DNA of 64,000 nt from Methylobacterium oxalidis (GCF_007992195.1 NZ_BJZU01000043.1:39979-103978); one strand, 5' to 3'; counted from the first letter of the stretch, positions 41,432-51,513 are shown. Notes: generated by a model not told the origin, from the letters alone. Translations and numbers: made by a program.

Positions 41432-44400
41432 TCACTCGGCCGGGAGGTGTCCCGGTGTGGCAGCCGACCGGTCGGCCGGCTCGTGTTTCCTCGCGCCCCT
41501 GCCCCCCATCAGGCTCCAGGCCCGCTCGCGCAGATTCTGGAAGACCACGTAGAGCGGCGGGATCACGAAGATGCCGATGAAGGAGGCCGCGATCATGCCG
41601 CCGAAGACCGGGGTGCCCACGTCGCGCCGCGCGAGCTGCGAGGCGCCCGTCGCGATGACGAGCGGCAGGAGGCCGAGGATGAAGGCGAAGGAGGTCATCA
41701 TGACGGGCCGGAAGCGCAGCCGCGCGCCCTCGGTCGCCGCCTCGCGCACGGCCACGCCCCGCTCGCGCTGCTCCTTGGCGAACTCGACGATCAGGATGCC
41801 GTTCTTGGCCGCAAGGCCGATCAGCACCACCATGCCGATCTGGGCGTAGAGGTCGAGCGTCAGCCCGCCCCACGCCATCGCCGCGTAGGCGCCGAGGATG
41901 CCGACCGTGACCGAGAGCAGCACCGGCACGGGGATCGTCCAGCTCTCGTAGAGGCCGACGAGGAATAGGAACGCGAACAGGACCGCGAAGCCGAGGATGA
42001 TGGCCGTCTTGCCCTCGGCCCGCTTCTCCTGGAAGGCCGTGTCGGTCCACTCGCCCGCGAAGCCCGCCGGCAGCGTGCGGGCGGCCACCGCCTCCATCGC
42101 GGCGAGCGCCTGCCCCGACGAGACGCCGGGGGCGGGCGAGCCCTGGACCGTGACGGCGCGCAGGTTGTTGTAGCGGATCAGCGCCGGCGGCCCGACCACG
42201 ATCCGGACCTCGGCGAGGCTGCGCAGCGGCACCATCTGGCCGTCCTTGTTGCGCACGTTGATGCGGTAGATGTCGTCGATCCTCGCCCGGTCGGCCGCCT
42301 CGGCCTGGACCTGCACCTGCCAAGTGCGCCCGAACAGGTTGATGTCGTTGACGTAGTAGCCGCCGAGCGAGGCCTGGAGCGCCTGGAACACGTTGTTCAG
42401 GGGCACGCCGAGGATCTGGACCTTGTTGCGGTCGATATCGAGATAGACGGACGGGTTCGTCGCCGAGAAGGTGCTGAAGACGCGATTGAGGCGCGGCTCC
42501 TCGTTGGCCGCCACGATCAGGCCGCGCAGCACCTGGGCGAGCTCCTTCGGGTCGCCGCCGCGCAGATCCTCCAGGACGTAGGCGAAGCCGCCGCCGGTCC
42601 CGAGGCCGATGATGGGCGGGGGCGCCAGCGGCACCACCGTTCCGCCCTGGATCTCCCGGAAGCGCTTCCCGAGGCGCGCGATGATAGCGCCGGCCCCCGC
42701 GGACGCCTCCTTGCGCTCCTCGAAGGATTTCAGGGTCACCACCAGGAAGGCGGCGTTCCCCTGCGAGTAGTTGTCGATGAAGTTGAGACCGATCACCGAG
42801 GTGGTGTCGGCCACGGCGTGCTCCTCGCGCAGGATCGCCTCGGCGCGGCCAACGACCTCGGCGGTCCGGCCGACCGACGCGCCTTCGGGGAGCTGCACCA
42901 CGACGAAGAAGGCGCCCTGGTCGTCCTCCGGGAGGAAGCCCGTCGGCGTGATCTTGGCGAGCTGCACCGTGCCGTAGGCCGCGGCGCCGGCCAGCACGAG
43001 CCCGAGGACGGAGAGGCGCACGATGCGGGCCACGGCGGCGCCGTAGCCGTCGCGGACCCGGTCGATCGCCCGCATGATCACGCCCATGACGCCCCGGCGC
43101 GGGCCGTGATGCGGGCGCAGCAGCACGCCGCACAGGGCCGGCGACAGGGTGAGCGCGTTGATGGCCGAGAGCAGCATCGAGACCGAGACCGCGACCGCGA
43201 ACTGGCGGAAGAGCTCGCCCGAGATGCCGGGCACGAAGGCCACCGGGACGAACACGGAGAGCAGCACCAGCGTGATGGCGATGATCGGCGCCGTGATCTC
43301 GGACATGGCCCGCTTCGTCGCCTCGCGCGGCGACAGCTCCGGGTGCTCCTCCATGACGCGCTCGACGTTCTCGACCACCACGATGGCGTCGTCGACGACG
43401 ATGCCGATGGCGAGCACCAGGGCGAGGAGCGAGACCGAGTTCGCCGAGTAGCCGACCGCCTTGAGCACGATGAAGGTGCCGATCAGGCTGACGGGCACGG
43501 CCAGCGTCGGGATCAGCGTGGCGCGCAGGCTGCCGAGGAACAGGAACACCACGATCACGACGAGCACGAAAGCTTCGACGAGCGTCTTCTGCACCTCGTG
43601 CACCGTCTCGGTGATGAAGGTCGTGGGATCGTAGGTGACCTTCCAGGCCAGCCCCTCGGGGAAGGCCTTGGCCAGCTCGCCCACCCGCCGCTCGACCTCC
43701 TTCAGGGTCGCGAGGGCGTTCGCGCCGGGCGACTGGTAGATCGCCACCACGGTCGCCGGGCTGCCGTTCAGCCGCGTCTCGCGGTCGAGATTGGCCGCGC
43801 CGAGCTCGACCCGGGCGACGTCGCCGAGCCGCAGCAACGATCCGTCCGGGTTGGTGCGCAGGACGACGTTCCGGAACTGGTCGGCCGAGGCGAGGCGCCC
43901 CTGCGTCTGGATGCTGAGCTGGAGCTGCTGCTCGTCCGAGATGGGCCGGGCGCCGATCCGCCCGACCGGCGCCTGGACGTTCTGGGCCTGGATCGCGGCG
44001 ATGACGTCGCCTGTCGTCAGGTTCAGCCCGGTGAGCTGGTCGGTCCGCACCCAGGCCCGCATCGCGTAGTCCTGCGGGCCCCAGAGCGTGGCGTCGCCGA
44101 CGCCGGGCGTGCTCTTGATGCGGTCGAGCAGGTTGATCGTGACGTAGTTCGAGATGAAGAGCGGATCCTGCATCGCCTTCGGCGAGTAGACCGCCAGGAC
44201 GCCGAGCAGGGCCGAGGACTTCTTCTTGACGGTGACGCCCTGCTTGCGGACGTCCTCGGGCAGCTTGGCGAGGGCGATCTGGACCCGGTTGTTGACGTTG
44301 ACGGCGTTGATGTCGGGGTCGGTGCCGAGCTCGAACGAGCCGGTGAGCGTGTAGCTGCCGTCGTTGCCGCTGACGCTCTTCATGTAGATCATCTTGTCGA

Positions 44401-44617
44401 CGCCTACGACCTGGGACTCGATTGGCTGCGCGACGGTCGATTCCACCACGTCGGCGGACGCGCCCGGATAGGTCGTCGTCACCGAGACCTGCGGGGGCAC
44501 GATGTCCGGGTACTGCGCCACCGGGATGGTCAGGAGCGCCAGCGCGCCGGCGATCGAGATCACGATCGCGATGACCACGGCGAGGCGCGGCCGGTCGACG
44601 AAGATGGCCGAGAGCAT
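41432..44617 (-). CDS. HAE1-family RND multidrug efflux transporter (AcrB-like)
   Basis: A 1061-residue inner-membrane RND pump. It has twelve transmembrane helices, the paired intramembrane aspartates D409-D410 in [15 protein letters not shown] (equivalent to AcrB Asp407/408), the porter-domain signature [20 protein letters not shown] near the N-terminus and the usual second half with [19 protein letters not shown]. It uses the proton gradient to expel hydrophobic and amphiphilic compounds through a trimer. The start (ATG 44617) is three bases after the stop of the membrane fusion protein gene. No outer-membrane factor follows in this operon, so it must use one encoded elsewhere. Confidence 0.95.
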   Translation of the reverse strand: MLSAIFVDRPRLAVVIAIVISIAGALALLTIPVAQYPDIVPPQVSVTTTYPGASADVVESTVAQPIESQVVGVDKMIYMKSVSGNDGSYTLTGSFELGTDPDINAVNVNNRVQIALAKLPEDVRKQGVTVKKKSSALLGVLAVYSPKAMQDPLFISNYVTINLLDRIKSTPGVGDATLWGPQDYAMRAWVRTDQLTGLNLTTGDVIAAIQAQNVQAPVGRIGARPISDEQQLQLSIQTQGRLASADQFRNVVLRTNPDGSLLRLGDVARVELGAANLDRETRLNGSPATVVAIYQSPGANALATLKEVERRVGELAKAFPEGLAWKVTYDPTTFITETVHEVQKTLVEAFVLVVIVVFLFLGSLRATLIPTLAVPVSLIGTFIVLKAVGYSANSVSLLALVLAIGIVVDDAIVVVENVERVMEEHPELSPREATKRAMSEITAPIIAITLVLLSVFVPVAFVPGISGELFRQFAVAVSVSMLLSAINALTLSPALCGVLLRPHHGPRRGVMGVIMRAIDRVRDGYGAAVARIVRLSVLGLVLAGAAAYGTVQLAKITPTGFLPEDDQGAFFVVVQLPEGASVGRTAEVVGRAEAILREEHAVADTTSVIGLNFIDNYSQGNAAFLVVTLKSFEERKEASAGAGAIIARLGKRFREIQGGTVVPLAPPPIIGLGTGGGFAYVLEDLRGGDPKELAQVLRGLIVAANEEPRLNRVFSTFSATNPSVYLDIDRNKVQILGVPLNNVFQALQASLGGYYVNDINLFGRTWQVQVQAEAADRARIDDIYRINVRNKDGQMVPLRSLAEVRIVVGPPALIRYNNLRAVTVQGSPAPGVSSGQALAAMEAVAARTLPAGFAGEWTDTAFQEKRAEGKTAIILGFAVLFAFLFLVGLYESWTIPVPVLLSVTVGILGAYAAMAWGGLTLDLYAQIGMVVLIGLAAKNGILIVEFAKEQRERGVAVREAATEGARLRFRPVMMTSFAFILGLLPLVIATGASQLARRDVGTPVFGGMIAASFIGIFVIPPLYVVFQNLRERAWSLMGGRGARKHEPADRSAATPGHLPAE

Positions 44618-44620
44618 GGC

Positions 44621-45739
44621 TCACGTCCTGCTGGCGGACGGGCTTATCGGGCTCGCCCGCACGGGTATTCCGGGCCGCACCCGCTGCAGCCCGTCGACGA
44701 TGACGAGCTCGCCGCCCGAGAGGCCCTCCTCGACGACGACGTCCGGCCCGGTGCCGCCGGCCCCCGTCTTGACGCGCCGCATCGCGGCCCTGCCGTCCTC
44801 GACGATGAAGACGTAGACGCCCCCCTGGTCCGCGATCAGGGCCGCCTGCGGCACCAACACCTTCTGCTCGGGCGTCCCGACCTGGAGGGCGACATGAACC
44901 AGCTGTCCGTCGCGCAGCGCGCCCGCCGGGTTCGGCATCACGGCGCGCACGACCACCGTGTCGGTGGCGCGGTCGACGCTGATGTTGACGAAGTCGACGC
45001 GGCCGACCTGACCGTAATCCGAGCCGTCCTGGAACCGGATCCGGACGCCGACCTTGTCGCGGTCGGGGCGATCGGCGCCCTGCTGGTAGCGCAGGAACTC
45101 GCGCTGGCTCACCGGGAAGGTGACGTACATCGGGTCCTGGCTGACGATCGAGGTCAGCACGCCGCTGTCCGGCCCGACGACGTTCCCCTTCGTGACGCTC
45201 GTGCGGCCGATCCTGCCGGCGATCGGCGCGAGGATCCGTGTGTAGCCGAGATTGATCCGCGCCGTCTGGAGGTTCGCCTCGTCGCCCGTGACAGCGCCCT
45301 TCGCCTGGTCGAGGGCGGCGCGGGCCTGGTCGCGGGCCACGACGGTTCCCGAATTCCTGTCGAGGAGTTCCTGGGCCCGGTGCAGCTGGATCTCCGCCAG
45401 CGTCTGCGCGGCCCGGCTGCGCTCCCGGGCGCCCTCGGCCTGCTTGACGGCGGCCTCGAAGAGGTCCGGCTCGATGCGGTAGAGCTCCGCCCCCTCCCTG
45501 ACCGGCTCGCCTTCCTTGAACTGGACGGCCTCGAGGAAGCCGGTGACCCGCGCCCGCACCTCGACGCGGCCGATCGCCTCGATGCGGCCGACGAAGTCGA
45601 GCGCCCGGTCGATGGCCCGGCGCTCGGCGGCGACGGTGCCGACCGGCAGCGCGGAGCCCGGATCCGGCTGTGCCCCGGCGGGAAGGGCGAGCCCGCCGGC
45701 CATCCCCAACGCACACAGGAGAAGGGAAAGGCGGGCCAT
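44621..45739 (-). CDS. RND efflux periplasmic adaptor (membrane fusion protein)
   Basis: A 372-residue periplasmic adaptor of the AcrA/MexA type. It has a signal peptide at ATG 45739 ([20 protein letters not shown]), a lipoyl-like half ([35 protein letters not shown]), an alpha-hairpin ([20 protein letters not shown]), the barrel portion ([17 protein letters not shown]) and a C-terminal domain with [18 protein letters not shown]. There is no lipoprotein Cys. It links the AcrB-type pump to an outer-membrane channel. It is upstream of the pump by three bases. A start further upstream would be Arg-rich and is rejected. Confidence 0.93.
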   Translation of the reverse strand: MARLSLLLCALGMAGGLALPAGAQPDPGSALPVGTVAAERRAIDRALDFVGRIEAIGRVEVRARVTGFLEAVQFKEGEPVREGAELYRIEPDLFEAAVKQAEGARERSRAAQTLAEIQLHRAQELLDRNSGTVVARDQARAALDQAKGAVTGDEANLQTARINLGYTRILAPIAGRIGRTSVTKGNVVGPDSGVLTSIVSQDPMYVTFPVSQREFLRYQQGADRPDRDKVGVRIRFQDGSDYGQVGRVDFVNISVDRATDTVVVRAVMPNPAGALRDGQLVHVALQVGTPEQKVLVPQAALIADQGGVYVFIVEDGRAAMRRVKTGAGGTGPDVVVEEGLSGGELVIVDGLQRVRPGIPVRASPISPSASRT

Positions 45740-45876
45740 CGTCGTCCCTCGCTTCGCCGCGCCCCCGGACCTCAGCGGATGCCCGATCTTCGCAGTTCCG
45801 GCGCCGGTCGGCTTGATTGGACGGGACATGGGAGGCCGCGGATCCGGGCCGGCAGAACGCCCCGGCTCGCGCAGTC

Positions 45877-46986
45877 TCAGGCTCTCGGCTGCGCTCCCTT
45901 CCGCTCCGGCTGGTTCTCCCGCCGCCAGGCGCTCGGCGACGTGCCCGACCAGCGGTGGAAGGCGTGCGTGAACGCGGCGGGCTCGGAGAAGTCGAGGGCC
46001 GCCGAGATCTGCCCCATCGTCAGGGTGGTGTCGGCCAGGAGGTGCCGGGCCACCCGGAACTGCGCCTCGGTGGCGAGCCGCTTGAAGCTCGTCCCTTCGG
46101 CTCTCAGGCGGCGGCTCAGGGTACGGCGGTTGACCATCCTGAGCCGCGCCGCCCGCTCGGCGTTGCAGCGCTGGCGGGTCACCTCGGTCCGGAGGTATTC
46201 GCGGAGCTTCTCCGTCAGCGTGGAGGACTGAGCGGCTTCCAGGCGGCGTATGCGCTCCTCCACGCTGCGCCGGACGGCCGCGTCCGCACCGGCGATCCGC
46301 TGCTCCAGGAGGCTTGCCGGAAACACCAGGGCGGCCGTCTCCTGGTCGAACCGGACGGGCGCCCGGAAGAACGCTCCGTAGGGCGCGATATCCTGCGGCG
46401 CGGACCGCGGCAGCAGCACCTCCAGCGGCGCCCAGTCGGCCGCGCACAGCGCCCGAAGGAGGTTCGTCGCCTTGGCGATGCCGCGCTCCGCATGATGCGC
46501 TGCGCCTTCGGCTTCCGGCTCGTGCGGCGCGTAGCTGAGGACGGCGGTGTCGTCGAAGACGCTGAGCCCGACCAGGGCGCCCCGGTTCCGCACGCAAAGA
46601 TGGGCTTCGAGCGCCCGCAGGGCGTCCCCGACCGTGCCGGAGTTGCGCATCAGCAGGCCGATCAGCCCGAGGGAGTCCAGCGTGGCCCGCTGCCCGACGA
46701 GGAGCCCGAGATGCGCGCAGCCCGTGCGGCCGGCCCCGAGCGCGAGGAGCTGGCCCAGCGCCGTGAACGGGACGAGCCGGCCGCCGAACACGCGCGGATC
46801 GAGGCCCGCCTCGGCGACGAGGCCGTCGAAATCGGCGCCGCGCTCGGCCAGAACGGTGCGGATCGCCTGCACGACTCCGAAATGGATGTAGCCGGCGGAC
46901 GGAGATCTGTCAGCCTCAGCAAGATCTGTGATCGAGTCAGCCTCGACCGAAGCACGGCAGGTACGTAATCTGACAGACGAGGACAT
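45877..46986 (-). CDS. AraC-family transcriptional regulator
   Basis: A 369-residue regulator. The first 230 residues form the arabinose-binding-like/OruR-type ligand domain ([60 protein letters not shown]). The C-terminal 100 residues carry the AraC double helix-turn-helix, including [40 protein letters not shown] and [14 protein letters not shown]. It lies 137 bases upstream of the efflux adaptor gene in the same direction, so it likely controls that pump. The ligand is unknown. Confidence 0.92.
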   Translation of the reverse strand: MSSSVRLRTCRASVEADSITDLAEADRSPSAGYIHFGVVQAIRTVLAERGADFDGLVAEAGLDPRVFGGRLVPFTALGQLLALGAGRTGCAHLGLLVGQRATLDSLGLIGLLMRNSGTVGDALRALEAHLCVRNRGALVGLSVFDDTAVLSYAPHEPEAEGAAHHAERGIAKATNLLRALCAADWAPLEVLLPRSAPQDIAPYGAFFRAPVRFDQETAALVFPASLLEQRIAGADAAVRRSVEERIRRLEAAQSSTLTEKLREYLRTEVTRQRCNAERAARLRMVNRRTLSRRLRAEGTSFKRLATEAQFRVARHLLADTTLTMGQISAALDFSEPAAFTHAFHRWSGTSPSAWRRENQPERKGAQPRA

Positions 46987-47217
46987 AGGTAATCCTCCGG
47001 CTTTCAGACCGATTCCTAAATGTAACCTCGACTAATCTGGCACGGCAACGGCGTGTCTTATCCGTACACGACCGAGACGGATAATGTCCCGATTTATACA
47101 AAGCTGATATCTTCTGGGAGGCGGGTGGCGCTCGTCGTGGTCGGGGTCGCCGCCCAGAAACCCACCGGCTTGGCGCTCCGTTCTCGGTGACCTCCCGGTT
47201 GGGGATCGGTGTCGCGT
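46987..47217. promoter_or_regulatory. Divergent promoter with inverted-repeat operator candidate
   Basis: AT-rich divergent region between the AraC-type gene (minus) and the DUF6328-like gene (plus). It contains a perfect 8-bp inverted repeat, TTATCCGT at 47058-47065 and ACGGATAA at 47077-47084, spacer 11, well placed as a dimeric regulator site between the two starts. A nested pair, CGTGT at 47052-47056 and ACACG at 47066-47070, overlaps it. Confidence 0.5.
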
Positions 47218-48141
47218 ATGTCCCTGTCGAAGAAGGTGAAAGTCGGTCTCGACGAGACCCGCATCCTGATCCTCGGCTCGCAGATCCTGCTGGGCTTTCA
47301 GTTTCAGGGCGCCTTCCGCCCGGCCTTCGAGGCGCTGCCCTATCGCGACCGCTTGGTCTGGGCCGCGGCGCTGGGCCTGATCACCCTCACCGTCGCCCTA
47401 CTGATCACGCCGTCGGTCCAACACCGGATGGTCGAGGACGGCCGGGACACCAGGCGCCTGCTCGGCGTGATCGGGCGCTGCGCCGGTCTCTCGCTGGCGC
47501 CCTTCGCTCTGGCGCTCGGGGCCGACCTGTTCCTGGCCGTCGAGCCGGTTCTGGGGCTCGGTCCCGGCCTGGCCTCCGGCATCGGCTTCTGCGGCCTCGC
47601 GCTTCTGTTCTGGTACGGATTGGAGGCGCTGAAGGCGCGCCGCTTCGGACACCGGGAGCGCACCATGACCAGCCGCGAACCCGAGCACGATCACACCTCC
47701 CTGGAGACCAAGATCGAGCAGATGCTGACCGAAGCGCGGGTGGTTCTGCCCGGCGCCCAGGCTCTGCTCGGCTTTCAGCTCGTCATCACCTTCTCCGACG
47801 CGTTCGAGACGCTGCCCCTCGCCTCGAAGGTCGTGCACCTGATCGCCCTGGGCTTCCTCGCCCTCACGGTGATCTGGCTGATGGCGCCGGCCGCGTTCCA
47901 CCGCATCGTCTACGCGGGCGAGGACACACCCGAGTTCCACACGCTCGGCACCCGCTTCCTGCTCGCCGCCAGCGTGAGCCTGGCGCTCGGAATCTCGGCG
48001 GACCTCGGCATCGTGGTGGCCAAGGTCCTCGGCTCGGACAAGGCCGGGATTGCCGCCTCCCTCGCCGCCCTCGGCCTCCTGATCGGCCTCTGGCACCTGT
48101 ACCCGGCGATGCTTCGGCGGAGGCGAGATTCACCCGGGTGA
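47218..48141 (+). CDS. Tandem-duplicated DUF6328-like membrane protein
   Basis: A 307-residue inner-membrane protein made of two similar halves, residues about 5-140 and 160-300. Each half has four hydrophobic helices and the same order: LDETRILILGSQILLGFQ against LTEARVVLPGAQALLGFQ; FEALPYRDRLVWAAALGLI against FETLPLASKVVHLIALGF; VQHRMVEDG against FHRIVYAGE; ALGADLFL against ALGISADL. Single-domain DUF6328 proteins are about 130-165 residues, so this is a fused or internally duplicated form. No function is known. A GTG nine bases upstream is an alternative start; ATG 47218 is preferred. An operator-like repeat lies upstream. Confidence 0.8.
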   Translation: MSLSKKVKVGLDETRILILGSQILLGFQFQGAFRPAFEALPYRDRLVWAAALGLITLTVALLITPSVQHRMVEDGRDTRRLLGVIGRCAGLSLAPFALALGADLFLAVEPVLGLGPGLASGIGFCGLALLFWYGLEALKARRFGHRERTMTSREPEHDHTSLETKIEQMLTEARVVLPGAQALLGFQLVITFSDAFETLPLASKVVHLIALGFLALTVIWLMAPAAFHRIVYAGEDTPEFHTLGTRFLLAASVSLALGISADLGIVVAKVLGSDKAGIAASLAALGLLIGLWHLYPAMLRRRRDSPG

Positions 48142-48302
48142 GACGGCGCCCGGTGGGGTGGGATGCACGCTCTCGACTCTCCCGGGACACCCGGAACGCC
48201 GCCCACGTCGATCACCGGGCGCGATCCGGGCTTGGACACGGGGCTGGCCCAAGGGGAACGGGCACCGCTCGACGGCGCGGGCAATCTGCATCGGCCGGAG
48301 CG

Positions 48303-48329
48303 GTGCGCAGACGATTCGGGACTGCGCAC
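48303..48329. terminator. Possible terminator hairpin
   Basis: Perfect 8-bp stem GTGCGCAG/CTGCGCAC with an 11-base loop, in the 226-base gap between the convergent DUF6328-like and SDR genes. Could also be an operator; the rest of the gap shows nothing else. Confidence 0.4.
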
Positions 48330-48367
48330 TCCCTTGCGGGAGCACGCGTCGGCCGACTTGCCGCGCG

Positions 48368-49114
48368 TCAGCGCAGGCCGCCGCTCGCCGTGATCTCCTC
48401 TCCGGTCACCCAGCGGGCGTCGTCCGACGCGAGGAACGCGACGATGCCGCCGATGTCGTCCGGCTGTCCGGCGCGGCCGAGCGGAGGCTGCGCGACGAAG
48501 CCCGCTTCCATGTCCGAGCCCACGATGCCGGCGGTGTGCGTGCCCTCGGTCACCACGAAGCCCGGGCTGACCACATTGACCCGGATCCTGCGCGGGGCCA
48601 GCTCGTTGGCGAGGACGCCCGTGATCGCGTTCACGGCGCCCTTCGTCCCGGTGTAGACCGCCGAAGTCGCCGGCCGAAGGCTCACGGCTGCCGACGAGAT
48701 GTTGACGATGCTGCCGCCCTCCCGGAGATGCTTCGCCGCCGCCTGGGTCGCCAGCAGGACGCCCAGCACGTTGATGTCGAAGTGACGGCGATAGTGCTCC
48801 TCCGTCACGTCCTCGATCGCTGCGAAATCGTAGACGCCGGAATTGTTGACCAGCACATCGAGCCGGCCGAAGTGGTCCACCGCCGCCTCGATCAACGCCC
48901 GTGCCTGCGCGGCGTTCGATACGTCGCCCTGCACCGCGATGGCCCTGCCCCCGGCCGCGGTGATGGCCTCGACGACAGCCTCCGCTCCCGCCTGGCTCGA
49001 CGCGTAGTTGACCACGACTGCCGCGCCGTCTCTCGCCAGCGCCTTGGCGATCGCCGCGCCGATGCCCTTCGATGCGCCGGTGACCACGGCGACCTTGCCA
49101 TCAAGCTTCGTCAT
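48368..49114 (-). CDS. Short-chain dehydrogenase/reductase
   Basis: A 248-residue classical SDR. Cofactor motif TGASKGIG is at residues 12-19, NNSG follows at about 90, and the catalytic site is Ser in IVNISSAAVS, then YTGTK (YxxxK), with SPGFVVTEGTHTAG after it. The sequence resembles 3-oxoacyl-ACP reductase/glucose-1-dehydrogenase-like SDRs, but the substrate is unknown. NADP preference is likely from the Ala-Ser-Lys start and the basic neighbours, not certain. It is divergent from an ArsR-type regulator gene with a 107-base gap containing a palindromic operator candidate, so the regulator probably controls it. Confidence 0.93.
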   Translation of the reverse strand: MTKLDGKVAVVTGASKGIGAAIAKALARDGAAVVVNYASSQAGAEAVVEAITAAGGRAIAVQGDVSNAAQARALIEAAVDHFGRLDVLVNNSGVYDFAAIEDVTEEHYRRHFDINVLGVLLATQAAAKHLREGGSIVNISSAAVSLRPATSAVYTGTKGAVNAITGVLANELAPRRIRVNVVSPGFVVTEGTHTAGIVGSDMEAGFVAQPPLGRAGQPDDIGGIVAFLASDDARWVTGEEITASGGLR

Positions 49115-49165
49115 GTGTGCTAACCTTCAGCCTGGGCCGGCACCAGAATGGCGGCTTCGGTCCCA

Positions 49166-49186
49166 TAGTTCTGAATTTCGGAACTA
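49166..49186. promoter_or_regulatory. Palindromic operator candidate between SDR and ArsR genes
   Basis: A 21-bp near-perfect palindrome, TAGTTCTGA-ATT-TCGGAACTA, with one mismatched pair, centred in the divergent gap. Placement fits an ArsR-family dimer acting on both genes. Confidence 0.55.
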
Positions 49187-49221
49187 ACGGAACGCGAAAC
49201 AACCCCCCATATGGACAAAAT

Positions 49222-49587
49222 ATGAGGCCCCTGTTCCACCCCGCCATCGAGGACGTTCAGCCGGAGGCGATCCTGCACGCGCTATCCGATCCCGCCCGCG
49301 CCGCGATCTTCGCGAAGATCAGCACGGCGGGCTGCGTCGAGGCCTGCTCGGCCGTCTCATCGGTGGGTGATCGGGTCATCCCGAAATCGTCGCTGTCCAG
49401 CCACTTCAAGGTGCTGCGCGAGGCTGGGTTGATCCGCTGTGAGCGTCACGGCGTGGAGATGCGCAACCACTCGCGCTGCGCCGAGGTGGAGGCTCGTTTC
49501 CCGGGCCTGCTGTCCGCGATCATGGGCGCCTATGCCCGCGCAGGCGCGCCCCGGGTGGCGGCGCAGAAGGGCGGGACCGCCGCCTGA
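49222..49587 (+). CDS. ArsR-family helix-turn-helix regulator
   Basis: A 121-residue winged-helix repressor. The core is AILHALSDPARAAIFAKIST, KSSLSSHFKVLREAGLI (recognition helix region) and a C-terminal RFPGLLSAIMGAYA. Cys residues at CVEACSAV and RC in the wing could bind metal or act as thiol sensors, but the classical ELCVCDL of ArsR is absent. It starts at ATG 49222; upstream sequence is intergenic. Divergent SDR gene and shared palindrome point to autoregulated control of the SDR by a small reactive molecule. Confidence 0.85.
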   Translation: MRPLFHPAIEDVQPEAILHALSDPARAAIFAKISTAGCVEACSAVSSVGDRVIPKSSLSSHFKVLREAGLIRCERHGVEMRNHSRCAEVEARFPGLLSAIMGAYARAGAPRVAAQKGGTAA

Positions 49588-50037
49588 CTTCGACGATGGT
49601 GGGCGATCGTCCGGCCTCCGCCGGGCGTGACGGCGCCAGGGTAAGCTCGGAGGCGGAACCAACCTGGCGGGCGATGTGCAGGACGGCCCATCTCGCGGCG
49701 ACGAAGGTTCTCCCTGTAGTGGGCGGGCTGGATGCATGCCCGGCCACCCGTGGACGGCGGAACGCGTCGGGTGAGCCACGGATCTGCCAACTCCCGACGC
49801 ATCAGGGCTACGCGAACGACCGGCAGGCCGCACCATTCTGGGTGTTGCGTTGCGTTCTCAGAGGCGCAGATCTGTCTAGATCAATCGAGCGTAAGGCTCA
49901 AATTAACGAACCATTCACTATCGATCGGGATAATTTTATCGAAAACTCTGCGGATGCTTGGCCGGACATATTTTGAACGGCATGGCTGGACATGCTCTGC
50001 CGAGGCGCTTCGGCTGCCTGCGTGCGCTGAGGTGCGA
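49588..50037. other. 450-base sparse region
   Basis: No convincing gene. GC content falls near 49880-49980, where the DNA is AT-rich and probably carries the promoter of the small membrane peptide at 50038. Frames crossing it are short, Arg-rich and lack ribosome-binding sites. Confidence 0.4.
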
Positions 50038-50139
50038 ATGCGTCGCCAGCCTATACTCGTCGCGCTGATCTGCGGCCTGCTCGCCGCGCTTGCCGTTTAT
50101 GGGGTGAGCGAGGTGCTGAGCCGTCTCGGCCTGATCTGA
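50038..50139 (+). CDS. Small single-helix membrane peptide, 33 aa
   Basis: A 33-residue peptide, MRRQPILVALICGLLAALAV and then YGVSEVLSRLGLI, with GAGG five bases before the ATG. Basic N-terminus, one membrane helix of about 20 residues and a polar C-terminal end fit a type II single-pass micropeptide. Function unknown. An AT-rich stretch upstream provides a plausible promoter. Confidence 0.55.
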   Translation: MRRQPILVALICGLLAALAVYGVSEVLSRLGLI

Positions 50140-50774
50140 TTCCATCGATCCGGCCGCGGGCCGGGCGTCAAGCCGCTGCTTCTGCGAGACCTTGAAGGTG
50201 CTCGGATGAACTCAGCGGTTGGAGCGGAACGGCTGACCTCAAGGGCAGCAAAGCGGTGATTGCCCGCTCCAGCAAACCTGGGGACCGCGATAGAGCGCGC
50301 TGTGTAGAGATTGTCGGCGACTTGGATACGGTCAAGATCTGACCGGCGGCGAGATCATTGCGTCGATGGATCGTTGCCGCCCACGTTCCGCATGAGCTTG
50401 TAACCACAACACTGGTGGGCGAGATCACCATCCGGACCATCTCGGCGAAGCGACATCACCAGTTCATCGCGAGTTCCTGTGGATGACGCAAGCGGTCGGA
50501 CGTATCTGAATTCATGATAATCAGAGTGTTGCGCGGACGCTACGCCGGGGACGACGGAGCGCACACGACGAGTCCGCCGCGGATGTCGTTCCTTCGGTCC
50601 GGTTCTGCCGGATCGATCATCCGGGCGCTCCCGTTCTCGTCGATCTCGACGAGGCTCGGGCAGAATCAGGCGCACCCTGGCCAACTGCCGGATCATGACC
50701 GGGCAGACGGCGCGCGGTCGCACGCGATCGGCGTACCGCCGTCACGGTTCGCCAGGGGCCGGGGCAAGAAAGAA
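50140..50774. other. Unassigned 635-base region with atypical composition
   Basis: This stretch has lower GC than its surroundings and weak codon bias in every frame. A frame on the minus strand (50355-50723) keeps reading but its third positions are not GC-biased. It may be decayed or transferred DNA. I find no tRNA, direct-repeat end or transposase. Confidence 0.3.
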
Positions 50775-50795
50775 GCCCCGGCGCGAGGCCGGGGC
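50775..50795 (-). terminator. Rho-independent terminator for the small secreted protein gene
   Basis: Read on the minus strand: a GCCCCGG/CCGGGGC stem of 7 bp with a 7-base loop, followed by TTCTTTCTT. It lies 37 bases downstream of the stop at 50833 and is the best classical terminator in the window. Confidence 0.75.
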
Positions 50796-50832
50796 GATGC
50801 CGAGGTGGCTGTTCCCGATGGAACGGCGCGTC

Positions 50833-51060
50833 CTAGCGGGCCGAGGTCGCGGCAGCCTCAGCCACGATGCGCGGCCCCTCGGAAGCCCGCACGGTCAGCG
50901 ACGGCGTGGTCGTCAGCTCGGAAGCGGGACGCACGGCGGCCGTGGCGCGGGCCTGCTCGCGATAGAGCGTCGGGGTGACGTGGATGCGGTCATCGGCCTG
51001 CGCGGTGCCGGCCAGGGTGGCCGACGCGACGACGGCGAGAACGAGAGCACGAACGGTCAT
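50833..51060 (-). CDS. Small secreted protein, 75 aa
   Basis: A 75-residue exported protein starting at ATG 51060 (GAGAGGGA nine bases upstream; an ATG six codons earlier is less good). The signal peptide MTVRALVLAVVASATLAGTA ends at AQA. The mature part, about 50 residues, is Thr/Ala/Arg-rich with no Cys or known motif (RIHVTPTLYREQARATAAVR). Periplasmic or extracellular. It sits divergent from the heavy-metal efflux operon, with a palindromic site in between, so coregulation is possible. Function unknown. Confidence 0.7.
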   Translation of the reverse strand: MTVRALVLAVVASATLAGTAQADDRIHVTPTLYREQARATAAVRPASELTTTPSLTVRASEGPRIVAEAAATSAR

Positions 51061-51513
51061 GATACTGATCCCTCTCATGTTTCAGGGCCGGTGCCCTGTC
51101 TGATGGGAGGGATATGCTTTGCGCTACACCATCATTCAAACAGATGCGATCGATATCCTATATCGACGTCATCAATATAATCGGGGCCTCCGCCTGCCGC
51201 GTCTCGCTCGATGATCTCTGCGCCGCGGGGTCCCCGGAGCCGCGCCCTTGTCCCGCTCGGACCCATTGCCCTGTTCGGCCTGCAGGAGTGCTGAGCCGTG
51301 ACGATGCGCCGTCCGTCTCAGATCGCCGCCGTGGATCGCGCGTCCGCGATCCGCCGATGCGGCGCCATCCCTCCATCACATTTTCGTACGGTCACGCTTC
51401 CGCCGTCGGAAAGCCGCTAAGGAGCGTGCTCTGGCCGTCGGCGGGCGAGCATCTGGTGGGATGCGCGATCCTCCCGACCAATCCTCGAGCAACTCTATCG
51501 AGCAGAGGCCGCG
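51061..51513. promoter_or_regulatory. Divergent region with operator-like palindrome at 51150-51166
   Basis: A 453-base region between the small secreted protein gene (minus) and the efflux adaptor gene (plus). It contains a perfect inverted repeat, TCGATAT-CCT-ATATCGA, at 51150-51166, about 90 bases ahead of the secreted-protein start, in an AT-rich pocket (51110-51180). The rest holds no gene. Promoters for both directions must be here. Confidence 0.5.

Noticed and set aside
41058..45716. A 1552-codon minus-strand frame that would fuse PPK2, the RND pump and the adaptor
   Set aside because: It is out of frame with all three real proteins and consists of Arg/Gly/Pro-rich sequence.
50355..50723. 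Minus-strand frame of 122 codons with some protein-like segments
   Set aside because: Third positions show no GC bias, unlike every confident gene here, and there is no ribosome-binding site.
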